Positions 1 through 7,050 of a DNA stretch of 20,167 bases are shown here, piece by piece. The position numbers were made by a program, and so were the translations under genes. The stretch comes from a virus. The notes under the pieces were generated by a model, which was not told the origin of the DNA, did not search any database, and saw only the letters and a list, made by a program, of their open reading frames with translations. Where the stretch lies: IMG/VR virus record IMGVR_UViG_3300007345_000403, positions 1 to 20,167 of that record; one strand, given 5' to 3'. Each line of letters opens with the position of its first letter. Position 1 is the stretch's first letter.

Positions 1-2
1 CT

Positions 3-47
3 CCACCAAAAACTCAGAAACATAAGAAGTATGGTAAGGAGAAATAA
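3..47 (+). CDS. 3' end of an upstream gene (partial)
   Basis: The frame starting at base 3 is open and ends at a TAA at 45-47. It reads as a lysine-rich tail (PPKTQKHKKYGKEK) with codons typical of this region, and it overlaps the AAGGAG ribosome site of the next gene. A second frame ending at a TAA at 49-51 would give the TAATG junction so common here, but its peptide looks less natural. Fifteen codons are too few to assign a product or to be certain of the frame. Confidence 0.3.
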   Translation, partial: PPKTQKHKKYGKEK

Positions 48-50
48 ATA

Positions 51-422
51 ATGTCTAATAATAGATTATATGATACAAGTAAAGTTAAAATTATTAAAAT
101 TCCCGCAGCTATGAATTATGGTATGCGTAAAGATGTAGAAGTTACTGCTAGTTCTAAAGATGGAGCAAACCGTGGTCAGCGAACACCCTATGCTCGTACA
201 TCAAAAAAGAAAGGCGGTTCAATAGCTAAAATGAACAAAGGAAAGCAACCAAAAAGTTATGCACAAGATACTACCCCACCATCTCCGTATGTTGCAACTC
301 CAGATGGATATATGGTTCTTAAAGAAAAAAGTGTTAATATACCTATACCTAAATCAAAACCTAAAGCCCAGCGTAAGAAAAAGGGTGGACGAATTGGTTC
401 AGGTTGTAATAGGCTTTATTAA
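51..422 (+). CDS. small basic protein of unknown function, NRLY at both ends
   Basis: This 123-aa protein is not assigned to a family. An AAGGAG ribosome site at 36-41 sits nine bases before the ATG. The protein is strongly basic, with two lysine/glycine clusters: KKKGGSI (residues 52-58) and KKKGGRIGSG (109-118). A proline-rich middle (about 75-105) suggests disorder. NNRLY occurs at residues 3-7, and the protein ends in NRLY, which the next small gene also does. Its stop overlaps the next start (TAATG), so it is probably co-translated with that gene and with the head-tail adaptor. Its place just before the adaptor suggests a minor capsid or DNA-associated virion protein, but this is inference from position and charge. 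Confidence 0.75.
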   Translation: MSNNRLYDTSKVKIIKIPAAMNYGMRKDVEVTASSKDGANRGQRTPYARTSKKKGGSIAKMNKGKQPKSYAQDTTPPSPYVATPDGYMVLKEKSVNIPIPKSKPKAQRKKKGGRIGSGCNRLY

Positions 423-556
423 TGGCTATAAATCGTGGAAGTATTCGGCAACAAATTACAAAACCAGGATTGACAAAACGATTGACCAAGACTTCTGGAA
501 AGAAGAATGGGAAAAAGAAATTAAAGGTTTCTACACCAAACAATAGGTTATACTAA
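422..556 (+). CDS. 44-aa basic protein ending in NNRLY, function unknown
   Basis: This short frame is linked by TAATG overlaps at both ends (420-424 and 554-558) and fits exactly between its neighbours. It encodes 44 residues starting MAINRGSIRQQITK, with a central run rich in Lys, Thr and Gly, and ends NNRLY. That ending matches the ending of the preceding gene and the beginning of that gene's protein. No Cys, no membrane segment and almost no acidic residues are present. A competing 95-codon frame (259-546) overlaps both genes but lacks the coupled start and the shared ending. It may be a small nucleic-acid-binding or capsid-associated protein. Function is unknown. Confidence 0.7.
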   Translation: MAINRGSIRQQITKPGLTKRLTKTSGKKNGKKKLKVSTPNNRLY

Positions 557-1227
557 TGGCTACTTCAGGTACATTTAATTTTTCTATGGATATAGATGAA
601 ATTATCCAAGAAGCTTTGGAAATGATTGGGGGTGAAGAAACTCTTGGTCACGAGCCTAAGTCTGCTCGGCGTTCCATTAACTTGCTTCTTCAGGATTGGC
701 AGAACCGTGGTGTTATGCTATGGACTGCTAATACATCTGCAGTAACGCTTACAACAAGTGTTACTACATTTACTCTTGCATCTGCAACTATTGATGTGCT
801 TGAAGCTGTACATAATCGTAGCAATACTGATATTCAACTTGAACGTATTTCTATGCAGGAGTATTTAAAAATTCCTAATAAAGGTCAGACAGGACGTACT
901 ACACAGTATGCTGTTAGACATGAACGTGGCGCACCTGTAGTACATCTTTGGCCTATTCCTTCTAATTCAACAGACCAAATTAAATTAGAACTTGTACGTT
1001 ATATGGAAGATGTAGATAAGTCTGCTTTTCAAAATGCAGATATTTCTCGTAGATTTATACCATGTCTTACTGCAGGTCTTGCGTATCAAATGTCTATGAA
1101 ACGTCCCGGCGTAGAAGGTGGTCGCATTCAAATGATTAAACAAGAATATGAAGAAAGACTAGGACGTGCTATGGAAGAAGATAGAGAACGTGTAAGTATT
1201 TTCTTTAAACCAAAGGTTAATATTTAA
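556..1227 (+). CDS. P22 gp4-like head-tail adaptor
   Basis: This 223-aa protein resembles the head-tail adaptor of P22-type podoviruses (gp4), which docks under the portal and closes the head after packaging. The N-terminus has the expected helical segment (MDIDEIIQEALEMIG, about residues 11-25). It is followed by ARRSINLLLQDWQNRG (37-52), a pattern I associate with this adaptor group in marine phages. A beta-rich middle and a long charged C-terminal helix (about 183-215) complete the fold. P22 gp4 is 166 aa, so this is a longer version. The start is fixed by a TAATG overlap. It lies about 9.7 kb upstream of the gp10-like hub, although the two are close in P22. Confidence 0.7.
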   Translation: MATSGTFNFSMDIDEIIQEALEMIGGEETLGHEPKSARRSINLLLQDWQNRGVMLWTANTSAVTLTTSVTTFTLASATIDVLEAVHNRSNTDIQLERISMQEYLKIPNKGQTGRTTQYAVRHERGAPVVHLWPIPSNSTDQIKLELVRYMEDVDKSAFQNADISRRFIPCLTAGLAYQMSMKRPGVEGGRIQMIKQEYEERLGRAMEEDRERVSIFFKPKVNI

Positions 1228-1490
1228 TGGCAAGTGGTAAGTATGCTTTTGGCATATGTGATATATGTGGGTTTAGATATAAGTTAAAAGAGTTAAAAAA
1301 GAATAGCTATGGCATGATGGTATGTCCATTAGACTACGATGGTAAGTATGATTTACAAAGCCATCCTCAAAATAAAACACCTAAGATATCAGATGATATA
1401 TCTATTAAAGACCCTCGTCCACGTTCACCTATGCCACCTACAAATGTAACAGTAACAGATTGGTTACCACCTTACCCACCGGGAGTATAA
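1227..1490 (+). CDS. small zinc-ribbon-like protein, copy 1
   Basis: This 87-aa protein has Cys11-x2-Cys14, Cys33 and His46 in the pattern CDICGF...VCPLDY...SHPQNK. Similar small proteins are common in phage virion gene clusters, where I recall two CxxC pairs. Here the fourth Cys is replaced by Asp36, so a metal site would need His46 or Asp36. The tail (residues 63-87) is proline-rich. The start overlaps the adaptor stop (TAATG). The next gene is a clear paralog with all four residues at identical positions. It is probably a minor virion or assembly factor; metal binding is inferred. Confidence 0.7.
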   Translation: MASGKYAFGICDICGFRYKLKELKKNSYGMMVCPLDYDGKYDLQSHPQNKTPKISDDISIKDPRPRSPMPPTNVTVTDWLPPYPPGV

Positions 1491-1491
1491 A

Positions 1492-1803
1492 ATGGCTAGA
1501 GGTAAAAATGTAATCCAAGAATGTCAAATCTGTGGGTTTGAATTTAGACGTTCTTTGATGCGTTTAAACTCTAGTGGTCTACTTGTTTGTCCTGAAGATT
1601 ACGAAGGTTCTTATGATTATAAAAGTCACCCACAAAATAAATCACCCGATACTCGTAAAGAACAACCTTGGGTTATAAATGCAAGACCAGAAGATACATC
1701 ATTTAATTCTTCTGGTGGTGGTGGTGGCGGTAGAAATATTGTTTGGAACACTGCCATAGTAAACTATAATAATATTACTACTCTTTATTGGAATAATATA
1801 TAA
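1492..1803 (+). CDS. small zinc-ribbon-like protein, copy 2
   Basis: This 103-aa protein is a tandem paralog of the gene before it. Cys11, Cys14, Cys33 and His46 fall at exactly the same residue numbers, and the pattern GxxVCPxDYxGxYDxxSHPQNK is shared. The C-terminal half differs completely: it has a run of six glycines (about residues 75-80) and then a hydrophobic, asparagine/tyrosine-rich end. GGGAG-type spacing (GGGAG at 1481-1485) gives a good ribosome site six bases before the ATG. The stop overlaps the next start. Shared N-terminal domains with different tails suggest one common partner and two different outputs. Function is unknown. Confidence 0.7.
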   Translation: MARGKNVIQECQICGFEFRRSLMRLNSSGLLVCPEDYEGSYDYKSHPQNKSPDTRKEQPWVINARPEDTSFNSSGGGGGGRNIVWNTAIVNYNNITTLYWNNI

Positions 1804-4124
1804 TGGCATCATTAACTAATAAAACTATTGCTAGTACCTACAAAGATTTGCTACAAGTTAGTAATAGCAATTCAGGTGTAGATGGTACTCTTAGAAATAT
1901 TGAAGATGGCGAAGGTACTTCTTCTGCTTTACAGATTTCTCAAAGTGGTGTTAATATTGATGGTGACTTCTATATAGGTGGTAACCAGCTTACCGCAACT
2001 GTATCCGCACTAAATAATATTGCTGACCTTACTGGCACTAATGGCATTGTAGCTGTTAGTGGTGGTAATGTTTATGGGCGTTCAATCGCTGCTACAGGCC
2101 CTCTGAGCGTCACTAACGCTGATGGTACAGAAGGTAACCCAACAATTGCTTTAGTTAGCTCTGCAGTCTCTGCAGGGGCTTATGGGCCTATGTCTACATT
2201 TACTGTAGATGGGTATGGTATCATTACTGATGTAACTGTTGCTTCAACTATTTCTGCTAATGCTTTTATTGGTGGTACATTTGATGGTTCTAAACTTGAC
2301 ATTGAAAACAATGTTTCTATTGGTGGTACACTTATTGTATCAGGAACTTCTAATTTAAAAGAAATTAGTGCAACAGATGTTATCTTCAATACTGTTAGTG
2401 CAACATCTAATATTTATTCGCCTGTTGTAAGTACTGGTAGTCTTCATGCAGTTAGTGCAAGTATTGGTGATTTATATGCTGCCAATCTTTCATTTACAAA
2501 TGTGTCTGCAAATGCGCTTACTCTTTCTAATCTTACCGTACAAACATCTTCAAGTTTTGCTGGTGTTGCAACATTTACTGCAAGTACAACATATGATTCC
2601 AATGTAAACTTTAAAGATAATAAAACTCTTTCATTTGGTGATTCTGGTGATTTAGAAATTATTCATAATGGTGTACATTCAAATATTCGTGATATAGGAA
2701 CTGGTAATCTATTTATTCAAAGTAATGAAATTAGACTTACTAATAATGGTTCATTTTCTATGCTTACCTTGGCTGATGGTCAAGATGCAGATTTCCCATA
2801 TGGTGTTCAGGTAAGTGGCACGGTTAGTGCTACTAGTTTTGTTGGCCCAACTATTACAAGTATTACTACTGCTATTACATCTATTAATACTTACATTACT
2901 GGGGTGTCTGCAGTTTTTGCAGCAAGTATTAATAATACTAACAATGCTCTTACAGCTTTGTCAGCTACGATGGCTACATCTATTGACAACAGTAATACAA
3001 ACATTACAGCAAATGCGAATGCTATTACATCAGTCAATAGTGTTATTACTGCATTGTCTGCTACTATGGCTACAAGCATAGACAACACAAACACAAATCT
3101 TACAGCACTATCAGCAACAATGGCAACTAGTATAGCAAATACTAATGCCAATGTCACTACAAATATTAATGCAATTACATCTGTAAATTCTGTTATTGCT
3201 AATCTTTCTTCTACTCTAGCTACATCTATTGGCAACCATCTTCCTTTGGCTGGTGGTACAATGACAGGAACACTTACACTTGCAGGTGCGCCTAGTGCTA
3301 ATCTTGAAGCTGCAACTAAACAATATGTAGATAATCTGACTGCTGCAGCTATTCACTTCCATGACCCTGTTCGTGTAGAAAGTCCTGATAGTGCAGGTAA
3401 CTTGAATGCTACCTATAACAATGGCACTGCAGGTGTGGGTGCTACACTTACTAATGCAGGTACTCAGGCAGCACTTGTTATTGATGGTGTAACACTAAAT
3501 ACAAGTGACCGTGTTCTTATTTACAACCAAACTAATGGTTATGAAAATGGTGTATATACTGTAACTGATACAGGCTCTGCATCAACTAACTGGGTACTTA
3601 CTCGTGCTACAGATGCAGATAGTTATCAGCCAAATGATAATACTGGTATTGATGGTGGTTCATACTTCTATGTTCAAGAAGGCGATGACGGTGCAGGTGA
3701 GGCTTATGTATGTAGTAACATAGGTACAATTACCATTGGTACTACACCAATTACATTTGTTCAGTTTAGTTCTGCACTTGTATATACTGCAGGTAATGGT
3801 ATTAATATTAGCAGTGGTCGTGTAATATCTGTATCTGGTGTTCCTTCTTCAGCTACTATTGCTGCCTTGTCTGCAACAATGGCAACATCTATTGATAATA
3901 CTAATACTAATCTAACTGCACTATCTGCAACAATGGCTACAAGTATTGCAAATCATTTACCCCTTGCAGGTGGTACACTAACAGGTCATGTATCTGGTAC
4001 GGCTCTTACAATGTCTGGAGATGTTTCTGCTAATGCTTATTATGGTGATGGTTCTAATTTGACTGGTATTACTGCAGGAGCATCAGAAGGATTTGCTATT
4101 GCAATTGCTATTGCTTTAGGCTAA
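1803..4124 (+). CDS. large repeat-containing tail fibre protein
   Basis: This 773-aa protein is built from modules typical of marine phage fibres. Residues about 85-115 carry the IAATGPLSVTNADG...NPTIAL pattern. Residues about 268-325 carry the FGDSGDLEIIHNG type. A low-complexity stalk from about 360 to 478 has repeats of ALSATMATSI (at 385, 417 and 435, with a variant at 467). A GGTMTG motif (484-489) leads to AATKQYVDN and then a compact domain (518-658) beginning HFHDPVRVE and ending FVQFS. Two more ALSATMATSI copies (688, 706) and a second LPLAGGTLTG (719-728) follow. The end is hydrophobic (GFAIAIAIALG). It likely trimerises as a long adhesin. The start overlaps the preceding stop (TAATG). 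Confidence 0.75.
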   Translation: MASLTNKTIASTYKDLLQVSNSNSGVDGTLRNIEDGEGTSSALQISQSGVNIDGDFYIGGNQLTATVSALNNIADLTGTNGIVAVSGGNVYGRSIAATGPLSVTNADGTEGNPTIALVSSAVSAGAYGPMSTFTVDGYGIITDVTVASTISANAFIGGTFDGSKLDIENNVSIGGTLIVSGTSNLKEISATDVIFNTVSATSNIYSPVVSTGSLHAVSASIGDLYAANLSFTNVSANALTLSNLTVQTSSSFAGVATFTASTTYDSNVNFKDNKTLSFGDSGDLEIIHNGVHSNIRDIGTGNLFIQSNEIRLTNNGSFSMLTLADGQDADFPYGVQVSGTVSATSFVGPTITSITTAITSINTYITGVSAVFAASINNTNNALTALSATMATSIDNSNTNITANANAITSVNSVITALSATMATSIDNTNTNLTALSATMATSIANTNANVTTNINAITSVNSVIANLSSTLATSIGNHLPLAGGTMTGTLTLAGAPSANLEAATKQYVDNLTAAAIHFHDPVRVESPDSAGNLNATYNNGTAGVGATLTNAGTQAALVIDGVTLNTSDRVLIYNQTNGYENGVYTVTDTGSASTNWVLTRATDADSYQPNDNTGIDGGSYFYVQEGDDGAGEAYVCSNIGTITIGTTPITFVQFSSALVYTAGNGINISSGRVISVSGVPSSATIAALSATMATSIDNTNTNLTALSATMATSIANHLPLAGGTLTGHVSGTALTMSGDVSANAYYGDGSNLTGITAGASEGFAIAIAIALG

Positions 4125-4139
4125 TATTTAATGTATAAT
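4111..4139 (+). promoter_or_regulatory. possible sigma70-type promoter in the fibre/virion-protein gap
   Basis: A perfect TATAAT (4134-4139) lies 17 bases after TTGCTT (4111-4116), in and just before the only sizeable gap (4125-4166) in the first 9.5 kb. The -35 matches the consensus at three of six positions, and AT-rich DNA throws up such matches often. It would drive the small virion protein and the adhesin genes after it. Confidence 0.3.
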
Positions 4140-4166
4140 TACATAATTGAAATATAGGAAGATAAT

Positions 4167-4502
4167 ATGGCTAACGCATTTAAATCTGTAACAGCACAAA
4201 ACGTAGGAACCGTACAGGTATCTGTGTACGAATGTCCTGTAGCTACGTCTACAACAATGATTGGAATGACTATTGCTAATACTGCAGCATCTCAAATTCT
4301 TGTAGATGTTCAGATGAAAGATGCAAGTAATAGCGACACACAAATCTATTTGGTAAAGGACGCACCTATTCCAGTTGGGAGTTCTCTTGTTGTTCTTGGG
4401 GGTGACCAAAAGGTAGTCTTTGAAGTTTCAGATAGTATGAATATTACAAGTGACACAACAACAAGCGCAGATGTAGTATTGAGTTTCTTGGAGATTGCAT
4501 AA
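4167..4502 (+). CDS. small beta-rich virion protein
   Basis: This 111-aa protein starts MANAFKSVTAQNVGT and contains KDAPIPVGSSLVVLGGDQKV (about residues 64-83). I recognise the pattern from small virion proteins of marine phages that sit among fibre genes. Alternating hydrophobic residues, few helix formers and the ending SADVVLSFLEIA suggest a beta-sandwich. An AGGAAG ribosome site (4156-4161) lies five bases before the ATG, and the gene follows a 42-base gap with a promoter-like sequence. The stop overlaps the next start. It could be a collar, decoration or fibre-connecting subunit; the exact role is not shown. Confidence 0.6.
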   Translation: MANAFKSVTAQNVGTVQVSVYECPVATSTTMIGMTIANTAASQILVDVQMKDASNSDTQIYLVKDAPIPVGSSLVVLGGDQKVVFEVSDSMNITSDTTTSADVVLSFLEIA

Positions 4503-5869
4503 TGCCTTATATGGGTAATCAACCTGCAACTTCTTTTTCTTCTGTATCCTATCAAGACTTAACTGGTAGTAATGGTACGTCCTTTACTCTTGACTATCCT
4601 GTAGGTAATGCACAAGAAATTGAAGTATTTGTAAATAATGTTCGTCAAGAACCGGGGGTAGCATATACTGCTAACGGTACAGAACTTATTACTACTGGTA
4701 CTATTTCTATCTCAGATGACTTCTATGTTGTATTCCAAGGTAAAGCACAACAAAGCGCAACACATCCTGCAAATCAAGACCTCAATGCAAATAATGGTAT
4801 ATTTACTGGTACAGTTACTGCTAATTCTTTTATTGGAATTCCAAACCCTTCGCTTATAATCAATGGGGCTTGTTCTATTGCACAGCGTGGCACGAGCGGC
4901 ACGGGCGGCGACTATCAGTCAGTAGATAGATTTGGAGTTACATTTGGCACTGTGGCAATTACCCAATCACAAGACACAGACGTGCCATCAAATCAAGGCT
5001 TTAGTAACAGCTTCAAGATAGAATGTACTACGGCATCTTCTTCAACTGCGGCATATGTTGCGTTATATCAAAAGATTGAAGCGCAAGACGTAAGAAATAG
5101 TGGTTGGGATTACACATCATCTAGCAGTTATTTGAGCATTTCATTCTGGGCGAAGGCGTCTGTTGCTGGGACGTATTTGTGGTCTGTTCGCACGAATGAT
5201 GGCACTGCTTACAATTACGCTGACAGCTATACATTGGCGGCTAACACTTGGACAAAGATTACAGGCACAATACCGGGCAACTCTAATATAAGCTTTGATA
5301 ATGATAACGGTGAAGGCCTTGCTGTTTACCCAATGCTTGAACTTGGCTCTGATTATACATCAGGGTCATCATTTAAAACTTGGACAGCGCACACTGGAAC
5401 AACCCAGTCGCCAGACGTTACTGTTAATTTCTTTGATACGCTTAACGCCACGTTCAAGATTACAGGATTAAAAGTTGAAGTAGGCGAGACTGCGACTGAC
5501 TTTATTCACGAAGATATTGGTACCACGCTTATAAAGTGTCAACGATATTGTAGAGTTTATTATGGTGATAATAACTATTCACAAATGGGCGGTACTGGCT
5601 TTGCTGCTAACGGAACTACTGTAAATATACCTGTATTACTAAATCCACAAATGAGAGCTACGCCAAGCTTATCAGCGTCAGGTAATAGTCAGCTTAGTGA
5701 TGGTGCTGCTGGAACTATAATAAGTGGAATAAGTGTAATTACACAACAAAGCAGTAGAGATGTATTATCAGTTGCACCAACTGCTACTGGACTGACGCAA
5801 CACAGACCTTATAGATTAGAATCAGCAAATAACACAACTGCAAGAATAACTATTAGTGCGGAGTTATAA
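4502..5869 (+). CDS. tail fibre with carbohydrate-binding-like module
   Basis: This 455-aa protein has an N-terminal domain (about 1-82) with the EIEVFVNNVRQEPGVAY pattern of fibre attachment domains. A short linker contains GIFTGTVTANSFIG (99-112). A large beta-sandwich-like module (about 117-345) runs from NGACSIAQRG to ITGLKVEVGE (320-329) and CQRY (346). That last arrangement is a frequent signature of marine phage spikes and resembles carbohydrate-binding modules. A separate C-terminal tip (about 350-455) follows. The DNA of the middle module is visibly richer in GGC/ACG/AGC codons than the ends (hand count 34 of 60 G+C at 4881-4940), suggesting module exchange. The TAATG overlap fixes the start. 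Confidence 0.75.
   Translation: MPYMGNQPATSFSSVSYQDLTGSNGTSFTLDYPVGNAQEIEVFVNNVRQEPGVAYTANGTELITTGTISISDDFYVVFQGKAQQSATHPANQDLNANNGIFTGTVTANSFIGIPNPSLIINGACSIAQRGTSGTGGDYQSVDRFGVTFGTVAITQSQDTDVPSNQGFSNSFKIECTTASSSTAAYVALYQKIEAQDVRNSGWDYTSSSSYLSISFWAKASVAGTYLWSVRTNDGTAYNYADSYTLAANTWTKITGTIPGNSNISFDNDNGEGLAVYPMLELGSDYTSGSSFKTWTAHTGTTQSPDVTVNFFDTLNATFKITGLKVEVGETATDFIHEDIGTTLIKCQRYCRVYYGDNNYSQMGGTGFAANGTTVNIPVLLNPQMRATPSLSASGNSQLSDGAAGTIISGISVITQQSSRDVLSVAPTATGLTQHRPYRLESANNTTARITISAEL
5860..5863 (+). promoter_or_regulatory. ribosome binding site deciding the 5871 start
   Basis: GGAG seven bases before the ATG at 5871 favours that start over the in-frame GTG at 5856, which lies upstream of this site and inside the preceding gene. 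Confidence 0.6.
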
Positions 5870-5870
5870 G

Positions 5871-6050
5871 ATGACAAAAACTATAACAAATGCAAAATAT
5901 ACAGTTGATGTAAATGGAGATAATGCATCAATAAATGCAATAATTAATGGTGTTTTAACATCAGTTCCGCTTGACCCTGCTAATTCAGATTATGCAGAAA
6001 TTTTAAAACAAGTTCAAGCTGATACACTAACTATTGAGGATGCAGATTAA
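5871..6050 (+). CDS. 59-aa fibre-associated accessory protein
   Basis: This 59-aa protein has a beta-rich start (KYTVDVNGDNASINAIINGV) and the ending VPLDPANSDYAEILKQVQ...LTIEDAD. The 'DPAN..Y.EI..QV' tail is frequent in small proteins encoded beside phage fibre genes, where they are thought to help fibre assembly. The ATG follows the preceding stop by one base and has GGAG at the right distance. The stop overlaps the next start (TAATG). The acidic C-terminal helix could contact the fibre made from the gene before or after it. The chaperone role is inferred from neighbours. Confidence 0.65.
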   Translation: MTKTITNAKYTVDVNGDNASINAIINGVLTSVPLDPANSDYAEILKQVQADTLTIEDAD

Positions 6051-6565
6051 TGGCACTTAGTAAAATTAAAACAGGTAGTATAGAAGATACTATTGACCTT
6101 ACTGCAAACGATGGTACATTTACTGGAAATATTACAGCAACAACTGGTATTGGTGTTATTCAAGTAACATCTACGCAAGTTACAGCAACAGGTTCTTTTA
6201 CTACAGCATCTACATCATATGTTACTGACAGTACGATGCCAACTTTAAATATTACACCAAGTTCTGCATCCAGTAAAATTATGATTATATTTCGTATTGG
6301 TATGCAACATGATGCAAGTGGACAAATTGAAAATACTATTTATAGGAACAGCACAACTGATTTATCTAATGGCAATACTTACGGCTTGTCTTTTAGCGGC
6401 GGCGCACAACCCGGTTGGTTTAATAATACGATTACGTGGGTTGATGCTCCTACTACTGTAGGTGAGGTAAGATATACTTGGTATAGCCGTGCTGAATCTC
6501 CTGTAGATATTACACCTGTTCATCCCGGCACTACTTGGAGTGCTATTTTGATGGAGTTACCATAA
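6050..6565 (+). CDS. small tail fibre / adhesin protein
   Basis: This 171-aa protein starts MALSKIKTGSI, a common beginning of small marine phage fibre proteins. NDGTFTGNITATTG (20-33) echoes the GIFTGTVTA linker of the 455-aa fibre. Residues about 38-171 form a beta-rich head with SSASSKIMIIFRIG (about 72-85) and NTIYRNSTTDLSNG, a pattern seen in small trimeric phage heads. No enzyme motif is visible. The start overlaps the stop of the 59-aa gene, and the stop overlaps the start of the C1q-type gene, so all three are probably made together. Its receptor is unknown. Confidence 0.65.
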   Translation: MALSKIKTGSIEDTIDLTANDGTFTGNITATTGIGVIQVTSTQVTATGSFTTASTSYVTDSTMPTLNITPSSASSKIMIIFRIGMQHDASGQIENTIYRNSTTDLSNGNTYGLSFSGGAQPGWFNNTITWVDAPTTVGEVRYTWYSRAESPVDITPVHPGTTWSAILMELP

Positions 6566-7047
6566 TGACTGAAGCAAGAGACTTGGCAGATGTGCCTAAT
6601 GGTTTGACTGTAAATAGTAGTGGATATGTTTTAACTTCATTAAGACCAGCTTTTAACGCAAGTAGAACATCAAGCCAAGCAGTAAACAATTCAACAATTG
6701 TTTTTGACCAAGTTTCATTAAATGTTGGAAATCATTATAATAATACTACAGGTCAATTTACTGCGCCTGTTGCTGGTGTTTATCAATTTAGTTTTGAATG
6801 TGTGGGTGGGGCTTCCCTTGGTGGACATGATTATTTTGCAAAAGTTAATGGTGTAACAAACCAACAATTAATTTCAGTAAGACCGCCTTCTGTTAATAAT
6901 ACTGACACACTTGCTTCTAAAACTGCAAGTACCGGGTTAATATCTTTGAGTGCTAGTAATACTGTTGAAGTTTTTTCTCCACAAAATTTAACTGTATATA
7001 GTGATGGAAATAGTTGGTTAAAATTTTCAGGATATTTAATAGGATAA
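6565..7047 (+). CDS. C1q-domain virion protein
   Basis: This 160-aa protein has a short N-terminal tag (TEARDLADVPNGLTV) and a C1q/TNF-like jelly-roll domain (about 27-160). The hallmarks are RPAFNASRTSSQ (27-38), TIVFDQVSLNVGNHYN (44-59), TGQFTAPVAGVYQFSF (62-77) and a C-terminal WLKFSGYLIG. C1q heads form compact trimers and often bind surface ligands, so this is a likely receptor-binding head. An in-frame ATG at 6535 would add ten residues from inside the preceding gene. The ATG at 6565 is preferred because it forms the TAATG overlap and begins with the ARDLAD tag, which the tail-collar protein downstream also carries. Confidence 0.8.
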   Translation: MTEARDLADVPNGLTVNSSGYVLTSLRPAFNASRTSSQAVNNSTIVFDQVSLNVGNHYNNTTGQFTAPVAGVYQFSFECVGGASLGGHDYFAKVNGVTNQQLISVRPPSVNNTDTLASKTASTGLISLSASNTVEVFSPQNLTVYSDGNSWLKFSGYLIG

Positions 7048-7050
7048 CAT

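Noticed and set aside
259-546. 95-codon + strand frame overlapping the two small basic genes
   Set aside because: It starts inside the 123-aa gene with no ribosome site. The 44-aa frame has TAATG at both ends and shares the NRLY ending with its neighbour.
4128-4409. - strand frame across the gap and the 111-aa gene
   Set aside because: Its peptide is Cys/His/Tyr-rich and unnatural, and the + strand gene here has a good ribosome site and recognisable pattern.
5856-5870. Upstream GTG start for the 59-aa gene
   Set aside because: It lies inside the preceding gene and upstream of GGAG at 5860-5863, which fits the ATG at 5871.
6535-6564. Upstream ATG for the C1q gene
   Set aside because: It adds ten residues from another reading of the previous gene. 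The ATG at 6565 has the usual TAATG overlap and the ARDLAD tag.
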